Origin: Omphiscola glabra
Lineage: Eukaryota > Mollusca > Gastropoda > Lymnaeidae
DNA: 64,000 nt
Direction: 5' to 3'
Assembly: GCA_964017045.1 (NCBI GenBank)
Contig: OZ024795.1
Span: 53,731,350-53,795,349 of the forward strand
Shown one piece after another: positions 24,301 through 35,500 of the stretch. The notes beneath the pieces were generated by a model, which was given only the letters and a program-made list of their open reading frames with translations, did not search any database and was not told where the DNA came from. Made by a program: the position numbers and the translations under genes. Each line of letters opens with the position of its first letter. Within the stretch, counting starts at the first letter, position 1.

Positions 24301-27300
24301 TTAAGTCAGAAACACACAGTATTCACCATGTTTTAACGCTGAATGGAGTGTTTTGTAACTTTTGTGACAGGAAGCTATATTTATCTAAATTCTGAGAAAT
24401 AAAGCTATCCTTTGATAACAATGAGCGATTTTTAAAAACATGTTATAGTTCTTAAATACATTTACCTCCTGACCTTCAATTAATTTGTTTTTGTTCTTTT
24501 ATTGTTATACCGTGGACTAAGTTTAACAAGATTACATTGTGGAAGTCGGTGGGGGGTGGTGACACCACAAGCTTACCGGACCGGGTGACACCAACCCTAG
24601 CTAGGCCACTGATTGACACCAACCCTAGCTGGGCCACTGATTGACACCAGCCCTAGCTAGGCCACTGATTGACACCAACCCTAGCTAGGCCACTGATTGA
24701 CACCAACCCTAGCTAGGCCACTGATTGACACCAACCCTAGCTGGGCCACTGATTGACACCAACCCTAGCTAGGCCACTGATTGCCACCAACCCTAGCTAG
24801 GCCACTGATTGACACCAACCCTAGCTAGGCCACTGATTGACACCAACCCTAGCTGGGCCACTGATTGACACCAACCCTAGCTATGCCACTGATTGACACC
24901 AACCCTAGCTAGGCCACTGATTGACACCAACCCTAGCTAGGCCACTGATTGACACCAACCCTAGCTGGGCCACTGATTGACACCAACCCTAGCTATGCCA
25001 CTGATTGACACCAACCCTAGCTAGGCCACTGATTGACACCAACCCTAGCTAGGCCACTGATTGACACCAACCCTAGCTGGGCCACTGATTGACACCAACC
25101 CTAGCTAGGCCACTGATTGACACCAACCCTAGCTAGGCCACTGATTGACACCAACCCTAGCTGGGCCACTGATTGTATTTGCACCATTGCTGGTTGTTTT
25201 TCTGGTGAATTTTGTTGGCGCATTGCTTGTATTGGTAATTTTTTCCCTTGTTTATAAAAAGTGAATTAAAACTACAATAACTAAATGTATTAATTACTTT
25301 TAATTTAATCACAATATAATTTATGCGTTGGGGGGATGTTTAAAACAGAGTGGGCCTGCAGCACTGCAAAAAAAGGTTAAGAATCCCTTACCTAGAGCAT
25401 TTGCTAAGATCCACCCCCCGTCAATGATTTTTTTCCGTTCCATCCCACTAACTAACACACATATTCTGGTGAAGGTCGTGAGATTACTCTCTTAAGACCC
25501 CGGTTAGTAAATTGGCAACCAGCTCCATCTGCTGAGCTTTGCCATACAACATTTTCCTCACATAGGGTTCCCCCTCCGCCCTGGCCTCCCCCGGAAGCTC
25601 TAGAGAGGGACATTTGGTCAACAGATGCGCCAGCGTCTCCGGGGCCAGGCTGCAATGCCGGCAGGTAGGATCCCGATTGTTGTCTAGATGCCAGAAGTAT
25701 GTGCCTATGGGGCAATGCGGGGTGCGCATTTGCGTCACTAAGCTTTGCTGTTTGCTAGGAGTCTGCAGGTTTGAATAGAGGCCTCTAGCGGTCGTATTGT
25801 CTGCCCACTGCCTGTACCTCTTTTTCCTAAAATGGTCAGCCAGCCAGTTCTTTATTCCCAATCCAGTCATTGGTACTTCTGGCTGAGGCTGGGCAGCCCC
25901 GGTTTTTGCAAGAGTGTCTGCTTTCACATTGCCACTGATGTTGACGTGGCCTGAGATCCATTGCATTGTTACATTGCCTCCTAGTTTGCCGATTTTGCAC
26001 ACGTCATCAATGATGGCGTCAACTAAGTGAGTGGTACCCTGTCTCTTTCCCAAGATCTCGAGAGCAGATCTTGAGTCAGAGTACACGACCACATCGAGCC
26101 CCGCAAGCTCATTTTCTCTCAGTGTTTGATGCACGCTCTCCAGAGCCCTGTGTATAGCTTCAAGTTCCGCATCAAAGTTTGATGCTGTGGTCCCACAGGG
26201 TCCAGAAAGTTCTTGGCTTTGTGCCCCCCCCCCCCCACTAGGTATAGTATGAGGGCACCATACCCAGCAGTACTTTCTCTCAGGTTGGCCGATCCGTCCG
26301 TGAACACTTTCACAGGTACTTTGGAGTACAAATCCAAGGTTTCAAGGTCGGTCGCTCTCTGAACATGCTCAGGGCTCCGTTTTGTCACTGCCGCATCGGT
26401 CAAGGCGAAATGTATGGAGGGACATGAGGGTTCCGCGTACGGCGTATTAGCTGGGATTTGGGTCAGCCGTTCTCTATTTTGGGGCAGACCGACAGTCCTT
26501 TCAAGCCTCTCGACCTGGTGCATGAATGAGGACCTTTTTAGTCTTCTGCCCGCAACCCAGTTATTCTGCATCTGAAACGACTGTTCTCTTTCTGTCAGCC
26601 GTCGGTATCTCTCTACGGTACTTAAAATTGCTTTTTCCCTCCTTATTTTGAGCAGTTCTACATTGGCCAAGACTTCTACAGCAGCTGTGGGTGTGGTCCT
26701 GAATGCGCCACAGATGAATCTCAGAGCCTGATTCTGGATTCGACACAACTTTTCCAATGCGGTCTTGCTTGCAAAGGATTGGACCGGCATGCTGTAATCC
26801 ATTACCGACCTTACACTGCTTAGGAATAGAGCTCTAAGCGTACTTGCGCCCGCGCCCCAACAGTGCAAGCCAACTTTTTCACCAGATTGAGCTTGGCGGT
26901 TGCCTGGGAGCAGAGGTCTTGTACAAAATTGTGCATTTGTACCTTTTGATCCAATTTGACTCCCAGGTAAACCGGTTGCTTGTCCCATTTGAGCGACACA
27001 TCCCCCACCTTCAGCTCGATCTCCTGTTTGAGAATGTTTCGCCTGTTTGTAAACAGCGAATAGACTGTCTTCTCGGTGTTGATTTCCAGATGCCACCGCT
27101 GCATGAACCTGTTGATAGATGAAAGGTCTTGCTGTAATAGCGTTTGCAGGTGGTGGACATCTTTACTGGTGCTCCAGATAACCAAATCGTCAACATACAT
27201 CGCGGCATTGGTTACCAAATTTTGTGGCAAGTCTCTAATGTATGCCAGGAAAAGTGTGCAACTGAGGGCTGACCCTTGTGGGAGCCCTTCCTCAAGGGTT

Positions 27301-30300
27301 CTTTTCCTGGAGGTTTCACTGCCAAATTTCGTGCTTATTGTCCAGTTTGTAAGAAAACCGGCAATCCACCTGTACATATTGGCAGTTACTCCCATCTTTT
27401 GCAATTTCAATAATAGACCGGACCTCCAGACTCGGTCGTAGGCCTGTCGGAGGTAAAAAAATACAGCCACTGTATGTGATTTTTTCTGGAGCCCATCTGT
27501 GATGGACTGGAGAAGACGGAGCACTTGGTCTACAGGCTGCATTCCCTACCTTCCCCAAACACAATGTCAGGGAGATTGGACGATAGCCGTTAGGGTGATC
27601 GAGATTTTTCCCTTCTTTGAGAATAGGGACGATGGTAGCGCTAAGCCAAGCTCTGGGTAGGATTCCAGTTACCCATGATCTGTTAATAATTGACAATAGC
27701 TTTGTCTTCGCTATCGGGCCAAGGTTTTTAATCATTTCATTAAAGATCTTGTCCGGATCTGGTGCCTTGGCGGCATCGCACTTGTCAATGGCGGTTTGCA
27801 ACTCAACCATAGTGTAAGGGGCTGTGAATATCTTGTCATGCGGTCCCCACCGTTGGGCCTCTTCTCCATGTTTCCGCAGACGGTTAAGGTTCCGGCTCTC
27901 TCTGGACTCCTGCTTCCTGTTAATCCTTGCAAAGTGCTTATTCAAAGCCTCAGCACTTTTGGCATCTGTAGTAGCCGTGCCAGTAGTCGTTTGCAAAGGA
28001 CGCAGGTTTCGGACCTTCCCCATGCAGGATAGAGTCCATCAATCGCCAGACCTTTTTTCCATCTTTCGGGTCGAGTTTTCCACATGTACCAACCCATTTT
28101 TCTTTCTTTGCCCTATCAACCTCCTTACGGACCTCGGCTGTCAGTCTGTTGTAAGCTGCACGAGCAGCAGCCGTCTTCAACTTTCCAGCTTTAGTCCGTG
28201 CTCTCTTTCGTTCACGGACCATTTCTGCCAACCTCTTGTTCCAAAAATGGGGGGAACTTGCGGTTCCCGTTTGTTCTAGGGATGGTTTTTCTAGCCACTG
28301 TGAGTATTACACTCACAAAGTTGCTGTATGCAGCGTCGGTGCTTTCAGAGGCATCGGGAATCCCAGCTGATTCCTCGATCGTGCTTTCTGTTCTTTCGCG
28401 GAACAGGGCCCACTTGGCTTTGCCGAACAGCCAGTGCCTCCTAACAAACCTTGGCTTTGTCAGCACAAGATCTAAAGTTATGAGAGTCGGTCGATGGTCG
28501 CTACCAATCTCATCTAAGACTTACCACTGGATCTTTGCCTCGAGCTCGGCAGAGACCAGTGTTATGTCGGGACGAGACATGGCACTGTTGCCTGTATGAA
28601 GCAGTGTTGGAACACTGTCGCCATTTTGCAGCCTGATGAGGTTGGTCGTGAGCTCGACCTCCTCTAAATATCGCCCTGAGGCGTTAGTATCGGGGTAGCC
28701 CATATCCCCCATATGGGCGTTGAAATCCCCAGCTATAATTCTATTTTGGAAGTGAGTGATGCCTTGTAGTGGAAGGCATAGAGTGTTTCGAGGAGTATTA
28801 TAAATATTACTAATGGTAAAAAACTTACCTCCTAAACCTACTCTCAGGGTCAGAGTATCTGTCCCACCAACGTTCCTGCTCTCTACCAGCTCCACTGTGA
28901 GGGGATTTTGCACAAGTGTTACCAGCCCTTTGCGCAAGTGCAGCGGTAAACTGAAAAGCCTGTGATGTGCAATGGGTGCTTTTTCAGTAGGGTTTCCTGC
29001 AATAGAGCTACGTCCACTTCCCGGCTGTGGAGTAGGTTGGTGAGTTCAGGGATTTTCCCTCTGACCCCGTTACAGTTAAGCTGCATAACTACTAAGGTAG
29101 TGGAGAGGTGACCAGCAGCACCTTGCCTAGTGTCCCCAGTCAGCACTAGCGCCTGCAGTCGGCCTGAGCCCCGTCACCGACCTGCAGGGGAGGAGGGGAT
29201 TCGAGGTCCCCCCACTGTTGTCATTGTTGTTCGTACTAGCCATATGTTTTGAATAAAGGCTGGACTTTTTTCTCTTACCTCTTCCCGGTGAGGGACTACC
29301 TTGATAATCTCTCACCTTCGCCCTGGGAAATAGACGTGAATTTTTTAGCTTCAGGTAGTCAGGTCTACCGTACTAGTCCAGTGCGCCACGCAGAGGCAAA
29401 ATTCTTGCACATGGGTTCCATCCCACTTAGCACGGTAGTCCTAATTCTATGACTCCCATGTCCACATTTAGCCATAAATTCTCACAAATGTCATTGTAAC
29501 TACATCCTGATTCTCCTCCCCGCTGGCATCCTGTAACTTGATCAGATGTAATTTTTCGGACCTCGCATACCTGTACTGAGTCTCTCAGTGATAGTAGCTT
29601 AAAAAAAATTTAATTATAATTGTATAAAATAATATGTTTAAAATGTTTGTAATTTAGGGTTATTAAGTGCAATTCTTTACTACAATATTCCACTTTTCAT
29701 GTGATGTCACATTGCTTGAGGGCCCCCCCCACCTCCCCTCGTCATAAAAATCTGCGCCCCCACCTAGACATGTGACGTCTTTTATGGATGGCCCCCAAGG
29801 CACTGTAAGACAGCATGATTTGGTTAGTGTGGCATGCTGAACACCATTTAATACGAAACAGCAATTGAACAACAGAGATTAATTTTGTTTCTCTCTTGAT
29901 TAGTGTGGCTTGCTTAACACTGTCTAATACAAAATAGCAATTCAACAGAGATAACTTTTGTTTCTCTTTTGCATTTTTCTTTCTTTTCTTTCTATCAAAA
30001 GATGATGATGATGATGAAGCCGATGACGATTGCAATCTTCAAATATAAATTTAAATAGGGCATTAGACATAAACAATTTTGTTACCAATTATTGGTGGCT
30101 ATTAGGCTCGTAACCTGGCATTTTTTAATGAAAAATATACTATTTGCCTCAATACTTGTAACTCCAAAACTTGCGTGTTGCTTGGGAAAAAAAGATTGTT
30201 AAAAGTTTATAACATACGAAGTTTTTAAAAAAAACAACCTATAACCAGCTTATATAAAAAATTACACGCTATTTCTTTTCAAGTCATGACGTTTTTGGCA

Positions 30301-31738
30301 TCTTTAATCTAGTGTAAAAGGATAAGTCTATTAATACTATTACTATTAATTAAATATTGTTATTAATAAAAAATCTGAGGATGATCATAATGTAAAAATT
30401 TAACTGATACTTTAAACTAATGAAAAAAATCAAATCAAAATGGAGTTGTTTCAATTTGTTTTAAATTAGTACAATTTTAAAAATTATTTTAGCACAGCAT
30501 TTCCACCCATCTGACAAATGATCAGAAATTTCACAACATATGTTGACAACCTAAAGGCTAAATCCACAACTTTTGATGTCTAAGTATTTTTTAAAATCAA
30601 ATGTATTTTATCAGATGTGTTGCAGTTTTGTTTTAAATTAAGGTACATTTACAATAGGCACATATTTTGCCTGTTAAATATTCTTCAAAGTTAAATTCCA
30701 TGTGTATTTTAGCTGAGACAGAACCCCATGAAGGAAAGCGTAAAGTAGAAGCACTTTGGCCAATATTTCGACTCCATCATCAGAAGTCAAGATACATATA
30801 TGACCTATTTTATAGAAGGAAAGCCATCAGTAGAGGTAATATGATTTTTAAACTAAAATTTTGATTATTATTGTAAAATGTCATTGTTTGGAACAGACAT
30901 CTTTGTTTACAGATTGATGATAGATAAAAATTTAAATTAAATTATCTTTAAAAAATGTTGTATCCATAAAGTGATAGAACAGTGGAAAATATTTTGCTGT
31001 TCATGAACATTTGAAAAACAAATAATTTACGCTCCCTGATTTAATTTAGTATGATTTTTTTTTTATTATCTTTTTAAAATTATGTATTCTTAATGTTGAC
31101 ATCTGATCTTTATTAATGTCTGGTTTTTCAGAGCTGTATGAATATTGTTTGAAAGAAAACATTGCAGACAAAAACTTAATTGCCAAGTGGAAGAAGCAAG
31201 GCTATGAAAACTTGTGCTGTTTAAGATGCATTCAAGTCAGAGACACAAACTTTGGAGCCAACTGCATATGTCGGGTACCAAGATCCAAACTTGAATCGGT
31301 AATTCATTTGACTTGGTTAAAATTGAATCTTCTTCATTACCTTACTTTACTATATGTATGTCTCTGGCATGTTCAGAAAATTAACAGTAGTAAAAAGTTT
31401 TGTCACAGTATAAATATATCTTTATTGACAATAAGTGAATTATGTTACAAAACAGTGCAGTGCCCTGCATCTCCTAATATCAGTTGCAGTATTAAACATT
31501 TTTTATGCAATAATTAAAATAAAATTACTTTCTTATTTCATTCATTTGTTTTTTAATATTTTAATCATGTACTTTTTTGTCATTGACTCTATTCATCTCA
31601 TTGTAACGTAAAATGTTTACCATAATCATGCTCTGTGAATTTTAAATGGCTGCAGTAATAAAAATAATGTTTGTAAATAATTTTCAGGGCAAAATCGTGG
31701 AATGTGTACACTGTGGTTGCAGAGGCTGCTCTGGATAA
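21337..31738 (+). CDS. BUD31: BUD31 homolog, spliceosome-associated protein
   Basis: Exons 21337-21430, 30713-30835, 31132-31298 and 31688-31738 join in frame to 144 residues, the same length as human BUD31. It begins [20 protein letters not shown] and contains [28 protein letters not shown] and the cysteine-rich zinc-binding end ([24 protein letters not shown]). BUD31 is a small nuclear protein of the activated spliceosome (yeast Bud31/Cwc14). Near-perfect conservation leaves little doubt. The first intron is 9.28 kb and holds two LINEs, a MITE, a 28-bp minisatellite and other repeats, whereas the other introns are under 400 bp. None of its splice sites is duplicated, unlike those of NPLOC4 and XPO6. 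Confidence 0.97.
21757..21948. mobile_element. 192-bp MITE with terminal inverted repeats (copy 1)
   Basis: Left end ATATTTGGTAAATTCGGATA, right end reverse complement ATATTCGGCTAATTCAGATA. The centre holds CCATGGCCGCCATCTTGGTTG and telomere-like CCCTAAACCTAACCTGAA repeats. A second copy in the opposite orientation lies at 50505-50760. Confidence 0.7.
22160..23545 (+). mobile_element. 5'-truncated LINE (L2/CR1-like), broken reverse transcriptase
   Basis: Plus-strand RT motifs in order: [15 protein letters not shown], the GVPQG motif near 22370, SFADDTQLY near 22465, [25 protein letters not shown], then the tail [14 protein letters not shown] and [16 protein letters not shown], ending at LYYPD near 23320. 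At least three frameshifts (about 22385, 22575 and 22965) disable it. The 3' end is CACTATATAAGACAACTAAT plus an ATA/AAT microsatellite, typical for this group. It lies in BUD31 intron 1 in sense orientation. A related tail is at 47640-48310. Confidence 0.85.
24586..25175. repeat. 28-bp minisatellite, 21 copies, BUD31 intron 1
   Basis: Unit CTAGCTAGGCCACTGATTGA followed by CACCAACC, with regular CTAGCTGGG and CTAGCTATG variants. The variants recur in an ordered pattern (every third or fourth unit), suggesting higher-order duplication. A single ancestral unit-like sequence is visible at about 24085 (GGCTTAGCTAG), outside the array. Confidence 0.93.
25440..29330 (-). mobile_element. I/Nimb-type non-LTR retrotransposon with endonuclease, RT and RNase H, degenerate
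   Basis: On the minus strand, in order: APE endonuclease (29146-28521: [26 protein letters not shown], then [14 protein letters not shown]), linker, RT (28023-26820: [47 protein letters not shown]), a thumb region (26820-26119), RNase H (26330-25900: VFTDGSAN, then [10 protein letters not shown] and [11 protein letters not shown]), and a terminal zinc knuckle ([18 protein letters not shown]). RNase H after RT marks the I superfamily. Frameshifts near 28920, 28490, 28000, 27540, 26840 and 26230 (inside a C run) break the frame, and no ORF1 is seen. It is inserted antisense in BUD31 intron 1. Confidence 0.9.
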
Positions 31739-32069
31739 GTGAACATTTTGAAGACTTTTAACAGATCATTTTTACTTTATTTTTTGTTGTTTAACTTATC
31801 ACTGTGTATTCTTTTACTGTTTAAAAAACCATAAGATTGTGTGTGTTTTGAAATTTCCTGAAATTAACTTTTAAGATTTGAATTAATTTTTCCCAAATGA
31901 CCAACACAAATGACTTATTTCCACCTATTTCTGTTTTTCTGGCTATAGTTAGTAGCAATAGTACACTGATAATGATTTTTAAAACAATTAAAGTTTAATT
32001 TTTTTTTAAGTGCTCCAGAGTGTTAACAAAAAACTGTTGTAAGATTTAATGTTGTATTATCATTATGTA

Positions 32070-32075
32070 AATAAA
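32070..32075 (+). promoter_or_regulatory. Poly(A) signal of BUD31
   Basis: AATAAA 332 bp after the BUD31 stop codon, in an AT-rich 3' UTR. An earlier weaker ATTAAA-type variant occurs near 31987. Confidence 0.5.
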
Positions 32076-32103
32076 CAATAAGTAATACAATTTTTCAAAT
32101 ATA

Positions 32104-32109
32104 TTTATT
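32104..32109 (-). promoter_or_regulatory. Poly(A) signal of XPO6
   Basis: Minus-strand AATAAA about 410 bp after the XPO6 stop. Another minus-strand AATAAA lies near 32253 and is an equally possible signal. Confidence 0.4.
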
Positions 32110-32515
32110 TGTTTCATTTCACAGAATGAAAGACATGAATAAATATGAAAGTAACAAGTTAATAAATTGTTCAACATAAAATTTAAATTAAATCACATAA
32201 ACGTCTGGCAATTGTCACAAATGCCTTAAAACAGGATTCAATAGCACACATTATTTATTAGAGCAAGAGGAATAATACTTTTAAATTAACAAAACAAAGA
32301 GATTCAAATAATTTTTAAAAATTATTTCATCAAGAATCACCTAACACAGTGGGAACAATTTGTAAGTGCTTCCCTTTTTATTTCAGACCTGAAGTTCCAA
32401 AAGTAAAATTAAGTGTTTTGTTCCATGAAATCTCCAACATATACAAAAAGCATCTGAATTAACCATTATCTAAGGTGTTTATTTCCAACCGTCCGGTACA
32501 TAGAGATAATAAATC

Positions 32516-35500
32516 CTATACTAATGACACAGATCCTGCAGGTAAACTGCTGTTGATTAGAGAATAGTAGCGAAGATCATTGACAAATCGTTGAATTGTT
32601 TGGGTGAACGAAGGCAAATCCTAGAAATATAGAATATGGAAAAAAAATTTGATTATTAATTGAATAAAGAGAAAAAAGTCTGAATGGCATAGAAAGAAAT
32701 AATTTGACTAATAGCCAATTAAAATGTTTGCTGCTTCATGACTTATTTTGTTTAAATTTAAAGCAAACAGTTTTGTTTTTTTGGTCATGCTGCTTTAGAA
32801 AAACAACCAATATATAAACTAAAGCTATAATACTATTAATACTCACCCAATCAATCAAGTTACCCACCCAATCAAGTTACTCACCCAGTCAAGTTTAATG
32901 TTCTTTGCCAGGACTGATTTTTGATTTTTATCAATGCCTTCCACCGAAGCCAGAAATTGGGGCAGGAATGTACTGAAGAAAGCATTAAAGTCCACAGCTG
33001 CCATATTGTAAACTGAGATCACTATTTCTTCCTGCAGCAAGTCATGTGACTTTTGGATTAATACTTGCAATAAGACTTTGAGAAACTGATGACTCATTAC
33101 TTCAGAGAATATTTTCTAAAAGAAAAAAACCATAGCTAACAAAATTACAACACAAAAAAATTAACTGTAATATTAATGAGGATATGAGCATTATAATTAT
33201 ACATTAATGAGGATATGAGCATCATGGATAAACCAAGTTTGTAACCTTAACCCTTCTGGTACCGACCTACTTTTTGCTCTTATAGCCTCTCAGTACCGGT
33301 GATTACTTTGCTATCTATTCCCTGTGGCCCGGATATAATTTTGAAATGTGCCAAAATTTGATATTTTACAAATCAGCCCAAAAAATTCAGTAATTGGTTG
33401 ATTTTCATAATTTAAAAGGCAAAATAAAATTCGACTATTCCCCTAACGAATAACATTCTTCCCGAACCTATGGTGAAAGGTTTTATCCTCGTTTTTGTGT
33501 TTATATTAGATACCCTCTATGTGGTCGTAAGTTGTCATCAATAGCGCTAGTCAGCACCATGGAAACAACAAAATTCAAATCCGCACAGAAAATTTAGTAA
33601 TTGGTAGATTTTCATAATTTAAAAAGCAAAATAAAATTCGACTATTCCCCTAACGAATAAACATTCTGCCCGAGACTATGGTAAAAGGTTACATCCTCGT
33701 TTTGATATTTATATTGATACCCCTCTATATGGCGTAAGTCGTCATTAATTCCGCTAGGTGGCGCCACGGAAACAACAAATTCAGATTAATTTTAAGTTAA
33801 TACAAAAATTTCAGTAATTGGTTTATTTTCATAATTTAAAAAGCCAAATAAAATTCGACTATTCCCCTAACGAATAAACATTCTGCCCGAGACTAAGGTG
33901 AAAGGTTATAGCCTCGTTTTCTTTGTTTATATTAGATACCCCTCTATGTGGCAAATAGACGCGCTTGGGCCACAGGGAAAAAAGTCGGCTGGTGAAAAAA
34001 GACGCGCTTGGGCCACAGGGAATAACGGAAGTCACTGCAAAAAGACGCGCTGGGTACTGGAAGGGCTAACTCATAACTTGCCAAACAAGAACCAAAGCTA
34101 GCACATCAAATTTAAAGTAACTTAATTATTTGTCCATCCGTACCTTATTATATAGTTTCCATTTAAAATTTAAAGCTTCAAGAGATTCCAAATTCTGCCT
34201 AAATATACTGATGTCTGTCTGTAAAAATGACTGCCCATAAGCCTGCAAAAATAAAAAAATGTTATATTATTTTTTTTTTCTAAAGGGAATTTTGATTCAT
34301 TATCATTATTCTGTAAAGAATACTTTTCATATGGTACAAACAATATTTTCCACTCATTTCTTTTAAAACTGAAAGTTTTTATTATCTTTTACAAAGTTTT
34401 AGCAGGAAATTAGATGTTTGAATTTTAAAACACCTGTAAAATTGAAATAAATTGAGCACTGTTTTCCAATCCATCCCCCGATTCTTTCATGACATCAAGA
34501 ATTGAGCCCTTAAAAAAATATCTCCAGTTGTTGACAAGTATCTCATGCAGGAGATGATACAAGGCACTCTTCATGTCTGGAGATGGACGCTGGGTAATAG
34601 AAAGGACAAAACACATTTCATTTGTTATTAGAAATGTTTGTTATAGAAATGATCTTAAGAAAGATGATAAAGTTTCAGAATTTATTAACGATTAGATGTG
34701 GGAACAGTAAACATATGCACATATGTAAAACTTGAGAAGACCCCTTGTAAGATGTCTTTTCATTTTTTTCCTCACAAAATTAAATCTGCATCCTACAGAA
34801 ATTGCTGCAATTTCAAAATTTAATATTCAGACTACCGTAATAGAAATTTATAGACATTTAATTAATGCAATAATTAATTCGAAATTTGTGTCTAGAAATT
34901 AGCAATTAACTTTTGATTCATACTTACAGGTGCAACAATAGGATAAATCTGGTCCATTGCTATTGAGATTATTCTAGGAAGAAGAACCTTGAATTGTGAT
35001 CCAGGTTCTTGCACAATTAATTCTAATATCTTTAAAAAACTGTGAGGATTATAAGTAGATCAAATGTTAGATAATACAGAAGTAAGATAAATTAAGCTTA
35101 AGATACTTTATTGAACGAAATAACTGGACTTTCATTTGACTGTACCATTTTGTTTTTCAGCATACCAGAACTAATTAAAAAAATGGAGATAGTAAACATT
35201 GTAATTAAAATTAAAATAAATTCTAGGTTCCATACAGTACCCGTAAGTCAAATCATAAACAAGTAGTTACAATTGAAAATTAAAACTGTGTAGCATTAAA
35301 TGCACTTACTTTTCAATAACTCTAAATGCACCACTTGTTTCATGATGAATGGTCTGGGCCAGAAGCTCTCTATGGGGAAAAAAATCAATTTCTTCAAATG
35401 CAAAGCTGTGAAAAACACTAAGGATCAACTAATATATTTGTTAAAAAAAATATGTCAAGTCAAGGTATATGTAGATTTTAAAAAACTCAATATAGCTAAG

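Noticed and set aside
24586..25175. Possible CRISPR-like array
   Set aside because: Units are head-to-tail without unique spacers, in a eukaryotic intron; it is an ordinary minisatellite.
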